Positions 17,361 to 26,872 are shown, numbered from the stretch's first letter. The stretch is DNA of 64,000 bases from DUZB01 sp963747555 (GCA_963747555.1 CAVVFZ010000009.1:186001-250000), one strand, 5' to 3'. Notes: generated from the sequence alone by a model not told the origin. A program made the numbers and translations.

Positions 17361-19037
17361 CTATTTGATTCCCGCAACGGCCTGTGTGATGTTGTAACAG
17401 AAATCCCCGATTTTCTCAAAGGCGGTCAGCATGTCCACAAGAATGAGTCCCGGATCAACCGTACACATCCCGCTTTGGAGCCGCATGATGTAATTGCCTC
17501 TCATTTCCTCACGCATCTGATCGATCCTGTCCTCATGTTTCTGGGCCACCTGCATGATGCCCTTGTCTTCATTTTGGATAGAGGTTACGGCGACTTCCAG
17601 GAACCGGCGCACTTCCTGCGCGATTGTTTCAAAATCCTGCAGACCCCCCTCTGAGAGAGTGAGACGCTGTTCCAACAGCTCTTCAATTAATTCCGCGATA
17701 TTTTCAACTCCGTCACCTGCTCTTTCCAGGTTATTGGCCATCCGCATTAAAGACGCGACTTCTTTCGATTCTTCCGGGGTGATTGGTCGTTGTACCACCT
17801 GGACGAGAAACTGTATGATTTCCTTTTGAAGGTTATCGATGGTGTCCTCCCGTTTCCTCCACTTGGATAATTCCTGCAGATTCCCACCCTTGAGGGAGAA
17901 GACCACATCGTCATACATCTGTTCCACGGCACGTCCCATTCTGATGATTTCGGCCCTGGCCTGCGCAATGGCCACATCAGGGGTGTCGATATATTTGGAG
18001 TCGATATACTTAATCTGTCTCAATTCGTTCAACTGTCCTTCCCCTTCCTTTTCCGGCACCAGCCACTCGGTTAGTTTTACGAGATATTTGAGGAAGAAGA
18101 GAAAGAAAATCACATTAACCAGATTAAAGGCCGTATGTGCATTGGCAATATATCTTCCCATATTGGGCCTTTGGCCTCCAATGATAAGATCCGGAGATCC
18201 GATTTCCATGAGACTGTGGGTGGACCACAGCACAAAATCCAGGAAGAAAGGGAAAATCATGACAATCAAAATGACGCCGATAATATTGAATATGGCATGG
18301 GCCCTTGCGGTTCGTCGGGCATTGATGCTCGCTCCGATACAGGCGATTTGGGCTGTAATGGTGGTTCCGATGTTATCGCCCAAAATCAGTGCCACGCTCG
18401 CTTCGAAATTAAGCAGACCTTCGCTGGCAAGGGCCATGGTGATGCCGATCGTGGCACTTGAACTCTGGAGAATCATCGTAAAGACGGTGCCTACGATAAT
18501 GCATAGCACGATGCTGGGGATGTTGTCAGCATTGAAGCGGGTAAAAAAAGCGATGAAATCGGGATGGTGTTTTAAAGGGGCGAACCCTGCCTTCATGGTG
18601 GCCAGTCCGAAAAAGATCAAGCCGAATCCCAGAAGAACATCGCCCACATAGATCCATTTCCGACGGCCCAGAAAAAATTTTAAAATCACCCCCGCCGCGA
18701 TTGCCGGGAGGGCATAGGCCGTGATATTAAAGGCGATGAGCTGCGCCGTCATGGTTGTTCCCACGTTTGCGCCAAGCACAACACCGGTTGCCTGGACAAA
18801 AGTCATCAGGCCGGCGTCCACGAAGCTGACCAGCATGACGGTTGTGGCGCTCGAGCTCTGAATAATGCTGGTTACGATGGCGCCCACTCCACAACCGACA
18901 ATGCGATTGTTGGACACCATTCGAAGGATCCGGCGCATCTTCTTCCCGGCTACTCTTTGAAGGCCTTCGGACATGATCTTCATGCCGAAGAGAAAGAGGC
19001 CGAGACCGCCTAAAGATTGAAAAATAATTGTTTCCAT
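17361..19037 (-). CDS. Na/Pi cotransporter family protein with PhoU-like domain
   Basis: Inner-membrane protein of 558 residues. Residues about 1-310 hold the two Na/Pi-cotransporter (PF02690) repeats, each with a QSSSATT-type motif (IIQSSSATTVMLVSFVDAG and ILQSSSATIGITMALASEG), the pseudo-twofold substrate site. The C-terminal 200 residues form a PhoU-like helical bundle (EIIRMGRAVEQMYDD, MRMANNLERAGDGVENIAELIEELLEQR). Such proteins export or import phosphate with sodium. ATG 19037 starts the hydrophobic N-terminus; an in-frame ATG at 19052 is possible. A terminator lies just upstream (19064-19103), so the gene needs its own promoter or relies on read-through. Confidence 0.92.
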   Translation of the reverse strand: METIIFQSLGGLGLFLFGMKIMSEGLQRVAGKKMRRILRMVSNNRIVGCGVGAIVTSIIQSSSATTVMLVSFVDAGLMTFVQATGVVLGANVGTTMTAQLIAFNITAYALPAIAAGVILKFFLGRRKWIYVGDVLLGFGLIFFGLATMKAGFAPLKHHPDFIAFFTRFNADNIPSIVLCIIVGTVFTMILQSSSATIGITMALASEGLLNFEASVALILGDNIGTTITAQIACIGASINARRTARAHAIFNIIGVILIVMIFPFFLDFVLWSTHSLMEIGSPDLIIGGQRPNMGRYIANAHTAFNLVNVIFFLFFLKYLVKLTEWLVPEKEGEGQLNELRQIKYIDSKYIDTPDVAIAQARAEIIRMGRAVEQMYDDVVFSLKGGNLQELSKWRKREDTIDNLQKEIIQFLVQVVQRPITPEESKEVASLMRMANNLERAGDGVENIAELIEELLEQRLTLSEGGLQDFETIAQEVRRFLEVAVTSIQNEDKGIMQVAQKHEDRIDQMREEMRGNYIMRLQSGMCTVDPGLILVDMLTAFEKIGDFCYNITQAVAGIK

Positions 19038-19063
19038 GGATCGCTCATCCATTGCTAAAAAGA

Positions 19064-19103
19064 AAAAGGCCACCCCGAATGGTTTTCAGGGTGGCCTTTT
19101 ATT
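19064..19103 (-). terminator. Intrinsic terminator at the end of the acyl-CoA operon
   Basis: An 8-base stem (GGCCACCC and GGGTGGCC) with a 13-base loop and T-runs on both strands. Placed 40 bases after the thiolase stop, it should end the minus-strand operon that begins near 26737. Confidence 0.8.
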
Positions 19104-19143
19104 ATCAGGAATGACCCATGGGGTCAACAGGCAATTGACGGAA

Positions 19144-20349
19144 TCAACCCACTTTGAGGACCATGGCGCCGCCCGTATCTCCTGCCGCGCATCCGGCCCA
19201 GAGGAGGTAGCCGCCTCCCTTGAGGGCGATTTCTTCAATGCCCTCGATAATATTCCGTCCGGCTGTGGGACCCTGGGGGTGGCCATAGATCATGGAGCAG
19301 CCATAGTTATTGAACCCGAGGGCATCCGTTCCCTCTGCCTCAATTCCCATCTGCTGGGCAAAGTAGAGATCGTTCACGACGAACGGATTATGGGTCTTGA
19401 TAACCTTTATGTCCTGTATGGTCAGGCCTGCGTTTTCGAGGGCCATCTTCGCTGCGGGGACGGGGGCTGAGGCCATATAGCCCGGTTTGGTCCTGGAAAA
19501 ACCATAAGAGAGAATCCGGATGGGGATGGAAGGATCTGCGCTCAGTTCTTTTGCCTTGTCTTCGGAGGTGACCAGGAACGCACAATTTCCATCGGCCGGG
19601 AACGTCTGGGCGCCAAAAGAGAGGACACCACCCGGAACGACCGGCCTGAGTCTGCCCAGGCCCTCTTCCGTGCAGGCGGTTACTCCTTCGTCTTCCTCCA
19701 CCAGTTTGGTTTGTTTCTTGGATATCCTGACTTCGGCGGGAAACATGTATCTTTTTTGGAATTCCCTGTCGTTGGCGAGGGCATCCAGATATTGCTGGTA
19801 TCTTCTGAGTGTCAAGGCATCACACTGTTCTTTGGTGATATTGCCTTCTTTTGCCACGTTCTCCGCTGTTTCAATCATCTTAAGACCCACATTGGGATCG
19901 CCGTTAAAATTGTCCATCAACCAGTTTTCGGAAATCACTTCCGCTCCCGGTCCATTGGGATTGGGCCACACGGTGTGAGGGCCGTTGGAGCATCTGTCCG
20001 TCATCATGGTCCAGCAGTTCTTATACAGACCGGTTTCCACGCCCATGGCCGCCTGGTACAGGCAGGTGGTTGAGGTGGTGCACGCCTGACTGATCTGCAT
20101 TCCCGGTATATGGCCTGCACCCATCAAGGCGGCTGCCCAGGGGCTTGAATAGAACTGGTGGAGCTGGCTGATGGTGACGCCGAGGATCAGGTAATCCAGA
20201 AACCCCGTCTCCCAATTTTTTTCGGCGAGCCATCGTTTGGCCGTGTTGCCGGCCAGGACGATGGAGTTTTCGTTGGCCATGCTACCCTGCCACCGACTGA
20301 AAGGGGTCGAATAATATCCTTTGTAAGGGATGAATGCTTTCGTCAACAT
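19144..20349 (-). CDS. Thiolase-family protein (acetyl-CoA acetyltransferase-like)
   Basis: Condensing-enzyme-fold protein of 401 residues. The nucleophilic Cys90 is in QACTTSTTCLYQA; the two later active-site elements are present as THNPFVVNDLYFAQQMG (His) and NNYGCSMIYGHPQGPTAGR (His), and the C-terminal loop is LLWAGCAAGDTGGAMVLKVG with the second active-site Cys. Thiolases cleave 3-ketoacyl-CoA with CoA, or run in reverse. The sequence is of the thiolase subgroup related to SCP2-like enzymes rather than classic FadA/AtoB. ATG 20349 follows a doubled GGAGAG. Last gene of the five-gene operon, just before the terminator. Confidence 0.9.
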   Translation of the reverse strand: MLTKAFIPYKGYYSTPFSRWQGSMANENSIVLAGNTAKRWLAEKNWETGFLDYLILGVTISQLHQFYSSPWAAALMGAGHIPGMQISQACTTSTTCLYQAAMGVETGLYKNCWTMMTDRCSNGPHTVWPNPNGPGAEVISENWLMDNFNGDPNVGLKMIETAENVAKEGNITKEQCDALTLRRYQQYLDALANDREFQKRYMFPAEVRISKKQTKLVEEDEGVTACTEEGLGRLRPVVPGGVLSFGAQTFPADGNCAFLVTSEDKAKELSADPSIPIRILSYGFSRTKPGYMASAPVPAAKMALENAGLTIQDIKVIKTHNPFVVNDLYFAQQMGIEAEGTDALGFNNYGCSMIYGHPQGPTAGRNIIEGIEEIALKGGGYLLWAGCAAGDTGGAMVLKVG

Positions 20350-20394
20350 GTTACTCTCCTTTTACTCTCCTTTAAAGATTTTGTAAGTTGAAAC

Positions 20395-21972
20395 CTAATC
20401 GCTCCACTTGCCGTATTTTTCCCTCAGAATCCTGTGCAGGATCTTCCCCGTGGGGGTCCTGGGCATCTGGTCATCGGAGACAAAATCGACGGACTTGGGA
20501 CGTTTGAAACCGGCCATTTTGCCCCGGGTAAACTCCATGATCTCCCTGGCCATTTCTTCGCTCTCTTCATACCCGTCATTCAGTACGATAATGGCCTTGA
20601 TCGATTCTCCCCATTTCTCATCGGGAACTCCGATGACGGCGATGTCGCGAACAGCTTCATGGGCCCCTACGGCGCTCTCTATCTCCGATGGATACACATT
20701 CTCTCCCCCGGTGATAATCATATTGGCTTTCCGATCTACAAGCGTATAATATCCGTCTTCGTCTCTTTTTACCATATCCCCGGCGGAAGACCATTCTCCG
20801 ACAAAGGCTTCTTTGGTCTTTTCCGGTTCTTTGAGATATTGCTTGAATAGCATGGGGGTCCGGTAAAAAAGTTCTCCCACTTCACCATCCGGAACTTCGT
20901 TTCTGTCTTCGTCGAGTATCCTGATCCTGTCCGTCCCGAAGATTTCCTTTCCGATGGACCCCAGTTTCTTGAACTGGTCCTCGGGCCGGAGCAGGGTTAT
21001 CAGACCGCCTTCGGAACTTCCATAGGCCTCCCAGAGTTCGGCATTTTTGAAGTATTCCATGATGGCCAGCTTGAGATCTTTTCTTGCGGGCGCCGAAGAA
21101 ATAAGCAACTGCCTCATGGAGGACACGTCTATGTTGTTCTTGATTTCATCGGGCAGGGCCAGAAGCATGATATAGTGCGTCGGGACAAGGGAGGTAAAGG
21201 TGATCTTGTACTCCGCAATCGTTTTGAGCAGGTCCTCGGGATCAAAACTCACCATGTTGTAAACAAATACCGGCGCGGATACCAACGTGTAAGCAAAGGA
21301 GTAGAAGATGGAATTGATATGGCACATGGGCATGACCAGCATCACCTTGTCCGTAGGCCGCACGCCCATGTTGATATCGTTCAGGTAATACTGGGAGACA
21401 TTGGATTCATGGGTTCTCATGACCCCTTTCGGGCGGCCCGTTGTCCCGGAGGTGTACATGATGCACCAGATATCGGCGCTGTCCACCATGAGATCCGGCT
21501 CTGCCGGCGAGGCCTTGGCGAGGAATTCTTCATAGCCCACGTATCCTTTCGGAGCGGGACCTTCCCCGAGATATATGTAGTTTTCCTTTGGAATCGAAAG
21601 CTTGTCCCGGATGCCGTTGATCAATTCAACAAAGGGCGCCTCTACTACGATCGCCTTGCACTCGGAATGTCCGGTGATATATTCAATATCGGGCGCCGCC
21701 AGTCTGAACATGATGGGGACGACCATCTGTCCCCCCTTGGCGCATCCCGCATAGATGTCCATCCATTCCCCGCGGTTGTAGGCCAACACCGCAAAGGAGT
21801 CCTTGTGCCCCACCCCCATCGCCGTAAGCCCGTTGGCGAAGCGGCACGATCTATCATTCCATTCTTTAAAGGTGAATCCTTTGCTTTTGTCCTGCCACCC
21901 CAGTTTATCGGGATAATTCAGGGCGTTCATCTTCAAAATCGTGCCGGCATGCGTCCATTTGCTTATGTTCAT
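20395..21972 (-). CDS. AMP-forming acyl-CoA synthetase
   Basis: Adenylate-forming ligase of 525 residues that activates a carboxylic acid to its CoA thioester with ATP. P-loop YTSGTTGRPKGVM at about residues 173-185, the A5-type EAYGSSEGG, the hinge region DRKANMIITGGENVYPSEIE and the C-terminal catalytic lysine in PRTPTGKILHRILREKYG. ATG 21972 is behind GGACGGAGG; an upstream in-frame start lacks one. Chain length of the acid cannot be read from the sequence. It sits between the activase and the thiolase in one operon, so its product probably feeds the other enzymes there. Confidence 0.92.
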   Translation of the reverse strand: MNISKWTHAGTILKMNALNYPDKLGWQDKSKGFTFKEWNDRSCRFANGLTAMGVGHKDSFAVLAYNRGEWMDIYAGCAKGGQMVVPIMFRLAAPDIEYITGHSECKAIVVEAPFVELINGIRDKLSIPKENYIYLGEGPAPKGYVGYEEFLAKASPAEPDLMVDSADIWCIMYTSGTTGRPKGVMRTHESNVSQYYLNDINMGVRPTDKVMLVMPMCHINSIFYSFAYTLVSAPVFVYNMVSFDPEDLLKTIAEYKITFTSLVPTHYIMLLALPDEIKNNIDVSSMRQLLISSAPARKDLKLAIMEYFKNAELWEAYGSSEGGLITLLRPEDQFKKLGSIGKEIFGTDRIRILDEDRNEVPDGEVGELFYRTPMLFKQYLKEPEKTKEAFVGEWSSAGDMVKRDEDGYYTLVDRKANMIITGGENVYPSEIESAVGAHEAVRDIAVIGVPDEKWGESIKAIIVLNDGYEESEEMAREIMEFTRGKMAGFKRPKSVDFVSDDQMPRTPTGKILHRILREKYGKWSD

Positions 21973-21988
21973 TGGTATTCCTCCGTCC

Positions 21989-22795
21989 TTATTTGGTTTC
22001 CAACTCCATGGCAAAAAGTGCCGCTCCCACCGCCCCGGTCAACTGGGGGTACTCTGGAACGACGATCTCGTTGTTTACAATTTCTTTGATCATGCTGATC
22101 AGGTAGGGATTGTGGGCAACCACTCCACCGGTCATGGCTACCGTATCCGATAGAGAATCCATTTCCATGACCCTTTTGATGACGGAATAGAAAAGCCCTT
22201 TTACAATATCGGGGACCTTCTTCCCCTGTCGGATCTTTTCCAGGACTTCCGTTCCGCTGAAAACAGTGCAGTAGCTTCCCAGTTCGACCATCTCCCGCGA
22301 CTGCCTGGCAAGGAGATCCATCTCTTCAAGCGGGATATTGAGGCGCACGGCCATTTCTTCCAGAAAGGCCCCGGTTCCGGCCGCGCACTTCCGATTCATC
22401 TTGAAGTTTATCCGTTTGCCTTCGGCGTCCACCTTGATAATCTTGTTGTCTTGCCCTCCGATGTCGATAATCGTCATGGCCATGGGAAAATAGTGAAAAC
22501 AACCCTTGGCGTGGCACCCTATTTCCGTCTTGGTCATGGAGCTGAATGCCACGTTGTTGCGTCCATACCCGGTGGACACGCAGCGGCTTACGTCTTCCCT
22601 TCGGGCGCCGGCCATTTTCAAAGACGCATCCATGCAGATTTCCGCTGTTTCGGAAAAATTGGTCCCGGATCTCCTCACACAGTGCCCGATAAGCCTTTTT
22701 TGCCCGTCTAATATCGCCACCTTGGTGCGCGATGAACCAATATCCACGCCTGCAAAAAGTTCGCCGTGTTCGGATTGGGACAACCCGCCGGTCAT
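21989..22795 (-). CDS. BadF/BadG/HgdC-type ATPase, activator of 2-hydroxyacyl-CoA dehydratase-like protein
   Basis: Reductase component of 268 residues with the ASKHA ATPase fold: phosphate loop GVDIGSSRTKVAILD (17-31), second loop IIDIGGQDNK (110-118) and MTGGVVAHN (221-229). Cys137 (NRKCAAGTG) and Cys176 (GSYCTVFSG) are the two residues per subunit that hold the bridging [4Fe-4S] cluster of the homodimer. On ATP hydrolysis such activators inject a low-potential electron into an HgdB-type partner. ATG 22795 overlaps the TGA of that partner by four bases (ATGA), so the two are made together. Confidence 0.95.
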   Translation of the reverse strand: MTGGLSQSEHGELFAGVDIGSSRTKVAILDGQKRLIGHCVRRSGTNFSETAEICMDASLKMAGARREDVSRCVSTGYGRNNVAFSSMTKTEIGCHAKGCFHYFPMAMTIIDIGGQDNKIIKVDAEGKRINFKMNRKCAAGTGAFLEEMAVRLNIPLEEMDLLARQSREMVELGSYCTVFSGTEVLEKIRQGKKVPDIVKGLFYSVIKRVMEMDSLSDTVAMTGGVVAHNPYLISMIKEIVNNEIVVPEYPQLTGAVGAALFAMELETK

Positions 22796-24033
22796 CTTTC
22801 CTCCAACTGCTCTATGAACGCCTCGATATTGGTCTTTGCCTGTTCTTCCGAATAGCACCTCAGATCGTTCAGATCCCCGTTTATGGTGAGTACCGGTATC
22901 CCTAATTTTTTGCTGAGCCTCTCCGGCATTCCGTAACGGTTGTTTGAATTGTTGGGACAGGTCTTGGCATCATGGAAAAGGATCCCGTCAAATCGGAATT
23001 TCTCGAAACAGTTCTTGATGTAGGCCTCCTTGTAAGGCTCATCCCGTACGATGAAAAGTTCGGTGTAGGCTCGCGCCATGCTCTCGAATGGTTCCGCCGG
23101 ATCCAACTGATCGAAGATCCAGCTGTTGCAGTACGTGGAGGCGACTACACAGGTCTTGAGCGAAGAAAACTGTTCGGAAAGCGGTCTGAGCTTCCCCCAT
23201 ATGGGCATTCCTTCCCAATAGAGTCTGAACTTCTCCCCTTCCACCGCGGCCACCCCTTCACGGATCCGTTCTTCGAGCTCGGCAAGAAGCGTTTCATAAA
23301 ATTCGACGGCTTCCCTGGTGCCCCTGGCGACCACGGCGGGTCCCATGAGAATGGTGGTGTCGAAAAATGTCCATGGCGAAGGGACAGCGGCCGATGCCTC
23401 CAGGCATGCCCTCCAGAGTTCGGACGTTCGCCGCGAGTATCCGACGGCCTCCTTGAAACGATCCATATCGAATTTTTCGCCGCTTATCTCTTCGAGTGGC
23501 GGGATCAGTTCCTTTATCTGACCGGCGATATCCTTAATCTGCAAATCGCCGATATCCCCGATATCCCTGTGTGTGTGAATCCCCAGGAGGGGCGCCTGCA
23601 ATTCCCGCGCATACCAGGCAAACCAGTCCTGGACGTCACGGCACTGGTTGGTGTTAAATACCAGGACATCCGGTTTCGGGACCGATTCAATCTGATATGC
23701 CATGGTCAACGGCGTCTTTTTCTGCAGAAAGGAGCCCACATCCGCGGTGAGGTAGGAGCAGATATCCGGAGAGTAGCCCAAGGCGTTCGCATAGGGGATC
23801 AGTTCCGTCGCCATCCGGGTCGCTCCTAACATGGCGCCGTGGTTTTCCGGAAAATAGACCAGGAATCCCATCCCCCGCAGAATTTCCGCGGGTCCCACAC
23901 TGGTGCACCAGGCAATTTTTTGCGATCCGGTCTTGACCGCTTTGTCCATCTCCAGAAAATGGTCCGCCATCAGTTTTTTGCACTGGTTGGTGGCTTCAAT
24001 TTTCTTTCGTTTTATTTTTTCTTGTTGAGGCAT
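22792..24033 (-). CDS. HgdB/BcrB-family Fe-S protein (2-hydroxyacyl-CoA dehydratase-like, single subunit)
   Basis: Protein of 413 residues of the 2-hydroxyglutaryl-CoA dehydratase D-component / benzoyl-CoA reductase family. Cysteines that fit cluster ligands are Cys43 (AWCTS), Cys131 (NTNQCRD) and Cys359 (HDAKTCPNNSN); Cys92, Cys295 and Cys302 could supply a second set. Classic dehydratases and reductases need two different subunits, and only one gene is present here, directly coupled to its activase. That arrangement is the one found for double-cubane cluster proteins and the E. coli yjiML pair. Alternatively it could be a homodimeric dehydratase acting on an acyl-CoA made by the neighbouring ligase. 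Preceded ten bases upstream by the FAD/Fe-S gene. Confidence 0.9.
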   Translation of the reverse strand: MPQQEKIKRKKIEATNQCKKLMADHFLEMDKAVKTGSQKIAWCTSVGPAEILRGMGFLVYFPENHGAMLGATRMATELIPYANALGYSPDICSYLTADVGSFLQKKTPLTMAYQIESVPKPDVLVFNTNQCRDVQDWFAWYARELQAPLLGIHTHRDIGDIGDLQIKDIAGQIKELIPPLEEISGEKFDMDRFKEAVGYSRRTSELWRACLEASAAVPSPWTFFDTTILMGPAVVARGTREAVEFYETLLAELEERIREGVAAVEGEKFRLYWEGMPIWGKLRPLSEQFSSLKTCVVASTYCNSWIFDQLDPAEPFESMARAYTELFIVRDEPYKEAYIKNCFEKFRFDGILFHDAKTCPNNSNNRYGMPERLSKKLGIPVLTINGDLNDLRCYSEEQAKTNIEAFIEQLEER

Positions 24034-24043
24034 TGAAATTCCC

Positions 24044-26641
24044 CTACTCCATCTGGTTGGCGATCAGCTCGGTGATATCCATGATCTTGATTTTTCCTCT
24101 TTCCTGCTTCGGGATGGCCTTGGCGCCCTTCTTGAGGTTGTCTTTACAGGCCGCGCAACCGGAGACGATAATTTCAGCGCCCACAGCCAAGGCATCGCGC
24201 ACCCTTTCGGCTCCCATGTCTATGGCCATTTCCGGGTTGTTGGCCTGAACACCTCCGCCACCCCCGCAACAGCGTGCCTGGAGACGATTTCTTGCCATCT
24301 CTACAAATTCCAGACCGGGTGTGGCCTTGAGGATGTTTCTCGGTTCTTCAAAAATCCCGAAAGCCCTTCCCAGATCACATGGATCATGGTAGGTGACCTT
24401 CTTACCGAGATCTCCCTTCAGCTTGATACGTCCCTCTTTGATCAGCTTCTCCAGATAGTGCACCGAGTGGTAGACCTCCATGCCCAGATCGCCGATTTCG
24501 CTGTAGATCTTCTTGAAGGTCTTGTAGCATCCGGCGCAGGGCGTAACCAGTTCCTTTGCGCCCGTTGCCTTGAGCCTTTCGATAACCTTCCGGGCATGGG
24601 GCTCAAATTCCTTGGAGCCCATGAGAAAGAGAGGGAATCCGCAGCAACCCTCTTCCGTGGAAAGCGTTGTATAATCTACGCCCGCCGCATCCAGCGGTTT
24701 GATAAGACTGGGCACCATCTTCATGTCGAGATAACTGGGCACGCAACCCATGAAAAGAACCGTCTCAGCCTTTTCTTTCAGCCTGCTCTTTTTTGCCTGT
24801 TCACGAAGGGCCGGGGGATAGATCTCTATTCTATCATTCTTGGCGCTCGCAAAGACATTGCCCGTATTGAGGATATTGTCCCGCACTCCCAGCACGGGGG
24901 TAGGCGTCAGCCCTGCATCGTAGAGTTTTGTGCGAACGCCCTCGACGATTTCATCCACCTTGATTCTTGCCGGGCAGAAATAGGTGCATGCCTGGCATGT
25001 GGTGCACGAGTAGAAGGCTTCCGCCAGCTCTTTGGTCGGCTCAATGGATCCGTTCAAGAGATAAAAGGCCAGGGCGTTTCTTCCTCTCGCGTTGCGTCCT
25101 TCCCTCTGCGTCACGCTGAAGGTGGGACATCCAAGACGGCAGAATCCGCAGTGAATGCAGGCAAGGATTTCGTTGTCGACATGGGGGCCGAAAGAGTTCA
25201 CCCCTTCCGGATTATCGATCAGAGGTTGAAAGGCGAAATAGTCGTAGATATCGGTTTTTACTCCCTTTTCAAGTCCCATTTTTCCGGGATTGAGAATGTT
25301 GTCGGGATCCAGTGCCGTTTTTATCTTCCGCATGACCTCCATGGCCGGACCAAGCTGCATTTCAATATGGGGGGCCCGAGTCAGCCCCGTGCCGTGTTCT
25401 GCGCTGAGCGTCCCTTTCATCTCCAGGGCGGTCTTGACCAGTTCCTCCGCGGCCGGTTTGAGACGAGCCCAGTCATCCCTGCTCCTTACATCGCAGACGA
25501 AAGTCGTATGGACATTTCCGTCTCCCACGTGGCCGAATGTGGCGATCAGCAGGTTGTATTTCTTGGAAATTTCCTGTGCTCGGCGAATGGTTTCGGGGAT
25601 CTTGGTGGAAGGCACGCCGAAGTCTTCAGCTATGGCCACCAGGCGATTTCCCGGCTTGATTCTTGAAAGGGTGGGGACCAGGCCTCCCCTTGCCCGCATC
25701 ATTTCTTCGCGCTTTTCCGGAGAATCGGTCCATTCGAATTCGAGCACACCGTATTTATTGCAGATCTTTCCGATCTGCTCCATGTCTCGAACCACCACAT
25801 CCTTGACGCCGTCGCCTTCCATGATCAGGAGGGCTTCAATCTTGCTGGCATCTCTTCCCAGGGCCTTTTCGACGACCTTGACACTGGCCTTATCCATGAT
25901 TTCGCATCCGGCCAGTTTGATGCCTGACGTGGTGACCTCCGTAACCGCATCGCCTGCCGCATTAATGTCTCCGAAAATGGCAAGGGCCAGGGCCGCGTAT
26001 TCCGGTTTGGGTTCCAGTTTTGCGATGACCTCTGTGATAATTCCCAGGGTGCCTTCAGCGGAGGTGAAAAGCCTCGTGAGATCATAGCCAAGGGATGTCT
26101 TAGGCGCACGGGTTCCCGTTTCGATGATGGTCCCGTCGGCCAGGACCACTTTAAGCCCTTTGATGTAATCCCTTGTTGTCCCGTACTTTACGGCTCGATG
26201 TCCGCTGGCGTTGGTGGATACCATGCCGCCTATGGTGGCGACCACTTCGCTGCCCGGATTGGGCGGGAACATGAGGTTGTCTTTGGCCAGGAGGTTGTTG
26301 AGCTGCAGGCATACGACGCCGGGTTCCAGACGTGCATAAAAGTCTTCTTTATTGATCTCCAGGATCTTGTTCATGAGGTGCAGGTCCATCAGGATGCCAC
26401 CCTTGACTGGTAGGACGGCCCCGGTTGTGGCTGTTCCTGTTCCTCTCGCCGTCACCGGAATCTTTGCGGCATGGGCAAGTTTCATGATGGCTGCCACCTG
26501 TTCCGTGGTCCTCACAAAGACCACCATATCGGGAATCCCTTGGTGTACTGACATGTCTCTTGAGTAACAGAGGCACTCAACCCTGTCGTCGAATACATTC
26601 TCCTCCCCGACGATTTCTTTGATTTTTGGTGTTATGTCCAC
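24044..26641 (-). CDS. FAD-linked 2-hydroxyacid oxidoreductase fused to Fe-S/CCG domains
   Basis: Large fused enzyme of 865 residues. Residues about 35-215 are the PCMH-type FAD domain (TARGTGTATTGAVLP, PPNPGSEVVATIGGMVSTNASG), 225-455 the FAD-oxidase C domain (HVGDGNVHTTF, AEHGTG). Two [4Fe-4S] motifs follow: Cys495/498/501/505 and Cys546/549/552/556. The C-terminal half has two CCG domains of the heterodisulfide reductase type (Cys666-667 and Cys791-792). This is the GlcD plus GlcF or lactate dehydrogenase plan in one chain; electrons from a 2-hydroxyacid would pass via FAD and Fe-S to a quinone or other carrier. Start is GTG 26641 behind CAGGAGG. First gene of the operon. Confidence 0.92.
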   Translation of the reverse strand: MDITPKIKEIVGEENVFDDRVECLCYSRDMSVHQGIPDMVVFVRTTEQVAAIMKLAHAAKIPVTARGTGTATTGAVLPVKGGILMDLHLMNKILEINKEDFYARLEPGVVCLQLNNLLAKDNLMFPPNPGSEVVATIGGMVSTNASGHRAVKYGTTRDYIKGLKVVLADGTIIETGTRAPKTSLGYDLTRLFTSAEGTLGIITEVIAKLEPKPEYAALALAIFGDINAAGDAVTEVTTSGIKLAGCEIMDKASVKVVEKALGRDASKIEALLIMEGDGVKDVVVRDMEQIGKICNKYGVLEFEWTDSPEKREEMMRARGGLVPTLSRIKPGNRLVAIAEDFGVPSTKIPETIRRAQEISKKYNLLIATFGHVGDGNVHTTFVCDVRSRDDWARLKPAAEELVKTALEMKGTLSAEHGTGLTRAPHIEMQLGPAMEVMRKIKTALDPDNILNPGKMGLEKGVKTDIYDYFAFQPLIDNPEGVNSFGPHVDNEILACIHCGFCRLGCPTFSVTQREGRNARGRNALAFYLLNGSIEPTKELAEAFYSCTTCQACTYFCPARIKVDEIVEGVRTKLYDAGLTPTPVLGVRDNILNTGNVFASAKNDRIEIYPPALREQAKKSRLKEKAETVLFMGCVPSYLDMKMVPSLIKPLDAAGVDYTTLSTEEGCCGFPLFLMGSKEFEPHARKVIERLKATGAKELVTPCAGCYKTFKKIYSEIGDLGMEVYHSVHYLEKLIKEGRIKLKGDLGKKVTYHDPCDLGRAFGIFEEPRNILKATPGLEFVEMARNRLQARCCGGGGGVQANNPEMAIDMGAERVRDALAVGAEIIVSGCAACKDNLKKGAKAIPKQERGKIKIMDITELIANQME

Positions 26642-26743
26642 GGCTATCCTCCTGGTTTTTTAATGAAATACACAACGTTGGCGCTTTGCTGCGGAAAAGT
26701 AAAAAAGAATTCGATATTATGGCTATTTTTTAGCTACAAAGTA

Positions 26744-26773
26744 ACTATAGCAGGTGATGCAAAAAGTTGTCAA
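26744..26773 (-). promoter_or_regulatory. Sigma-70-like promoter of the acyl-CoA/activase operon
   Basis: On the minus strand a perfect TTGACA (26768-26773) and TATAGT (26744-26749) are 18 bases apart. Transcription would start near 26737, leaving a leader of about 95 bases before the GTG start at 26641. Confidence 0.7.
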
Positions 26774-26872
26774 GACAAAAGAACCGTTCCGCGCTGGAAG
26801 CCCTAACTCCCTGGAATGCATGGGTATGAAAGGGATTCACAATCTCTGAAAATCGTATTTTGTCCGTCCGGA

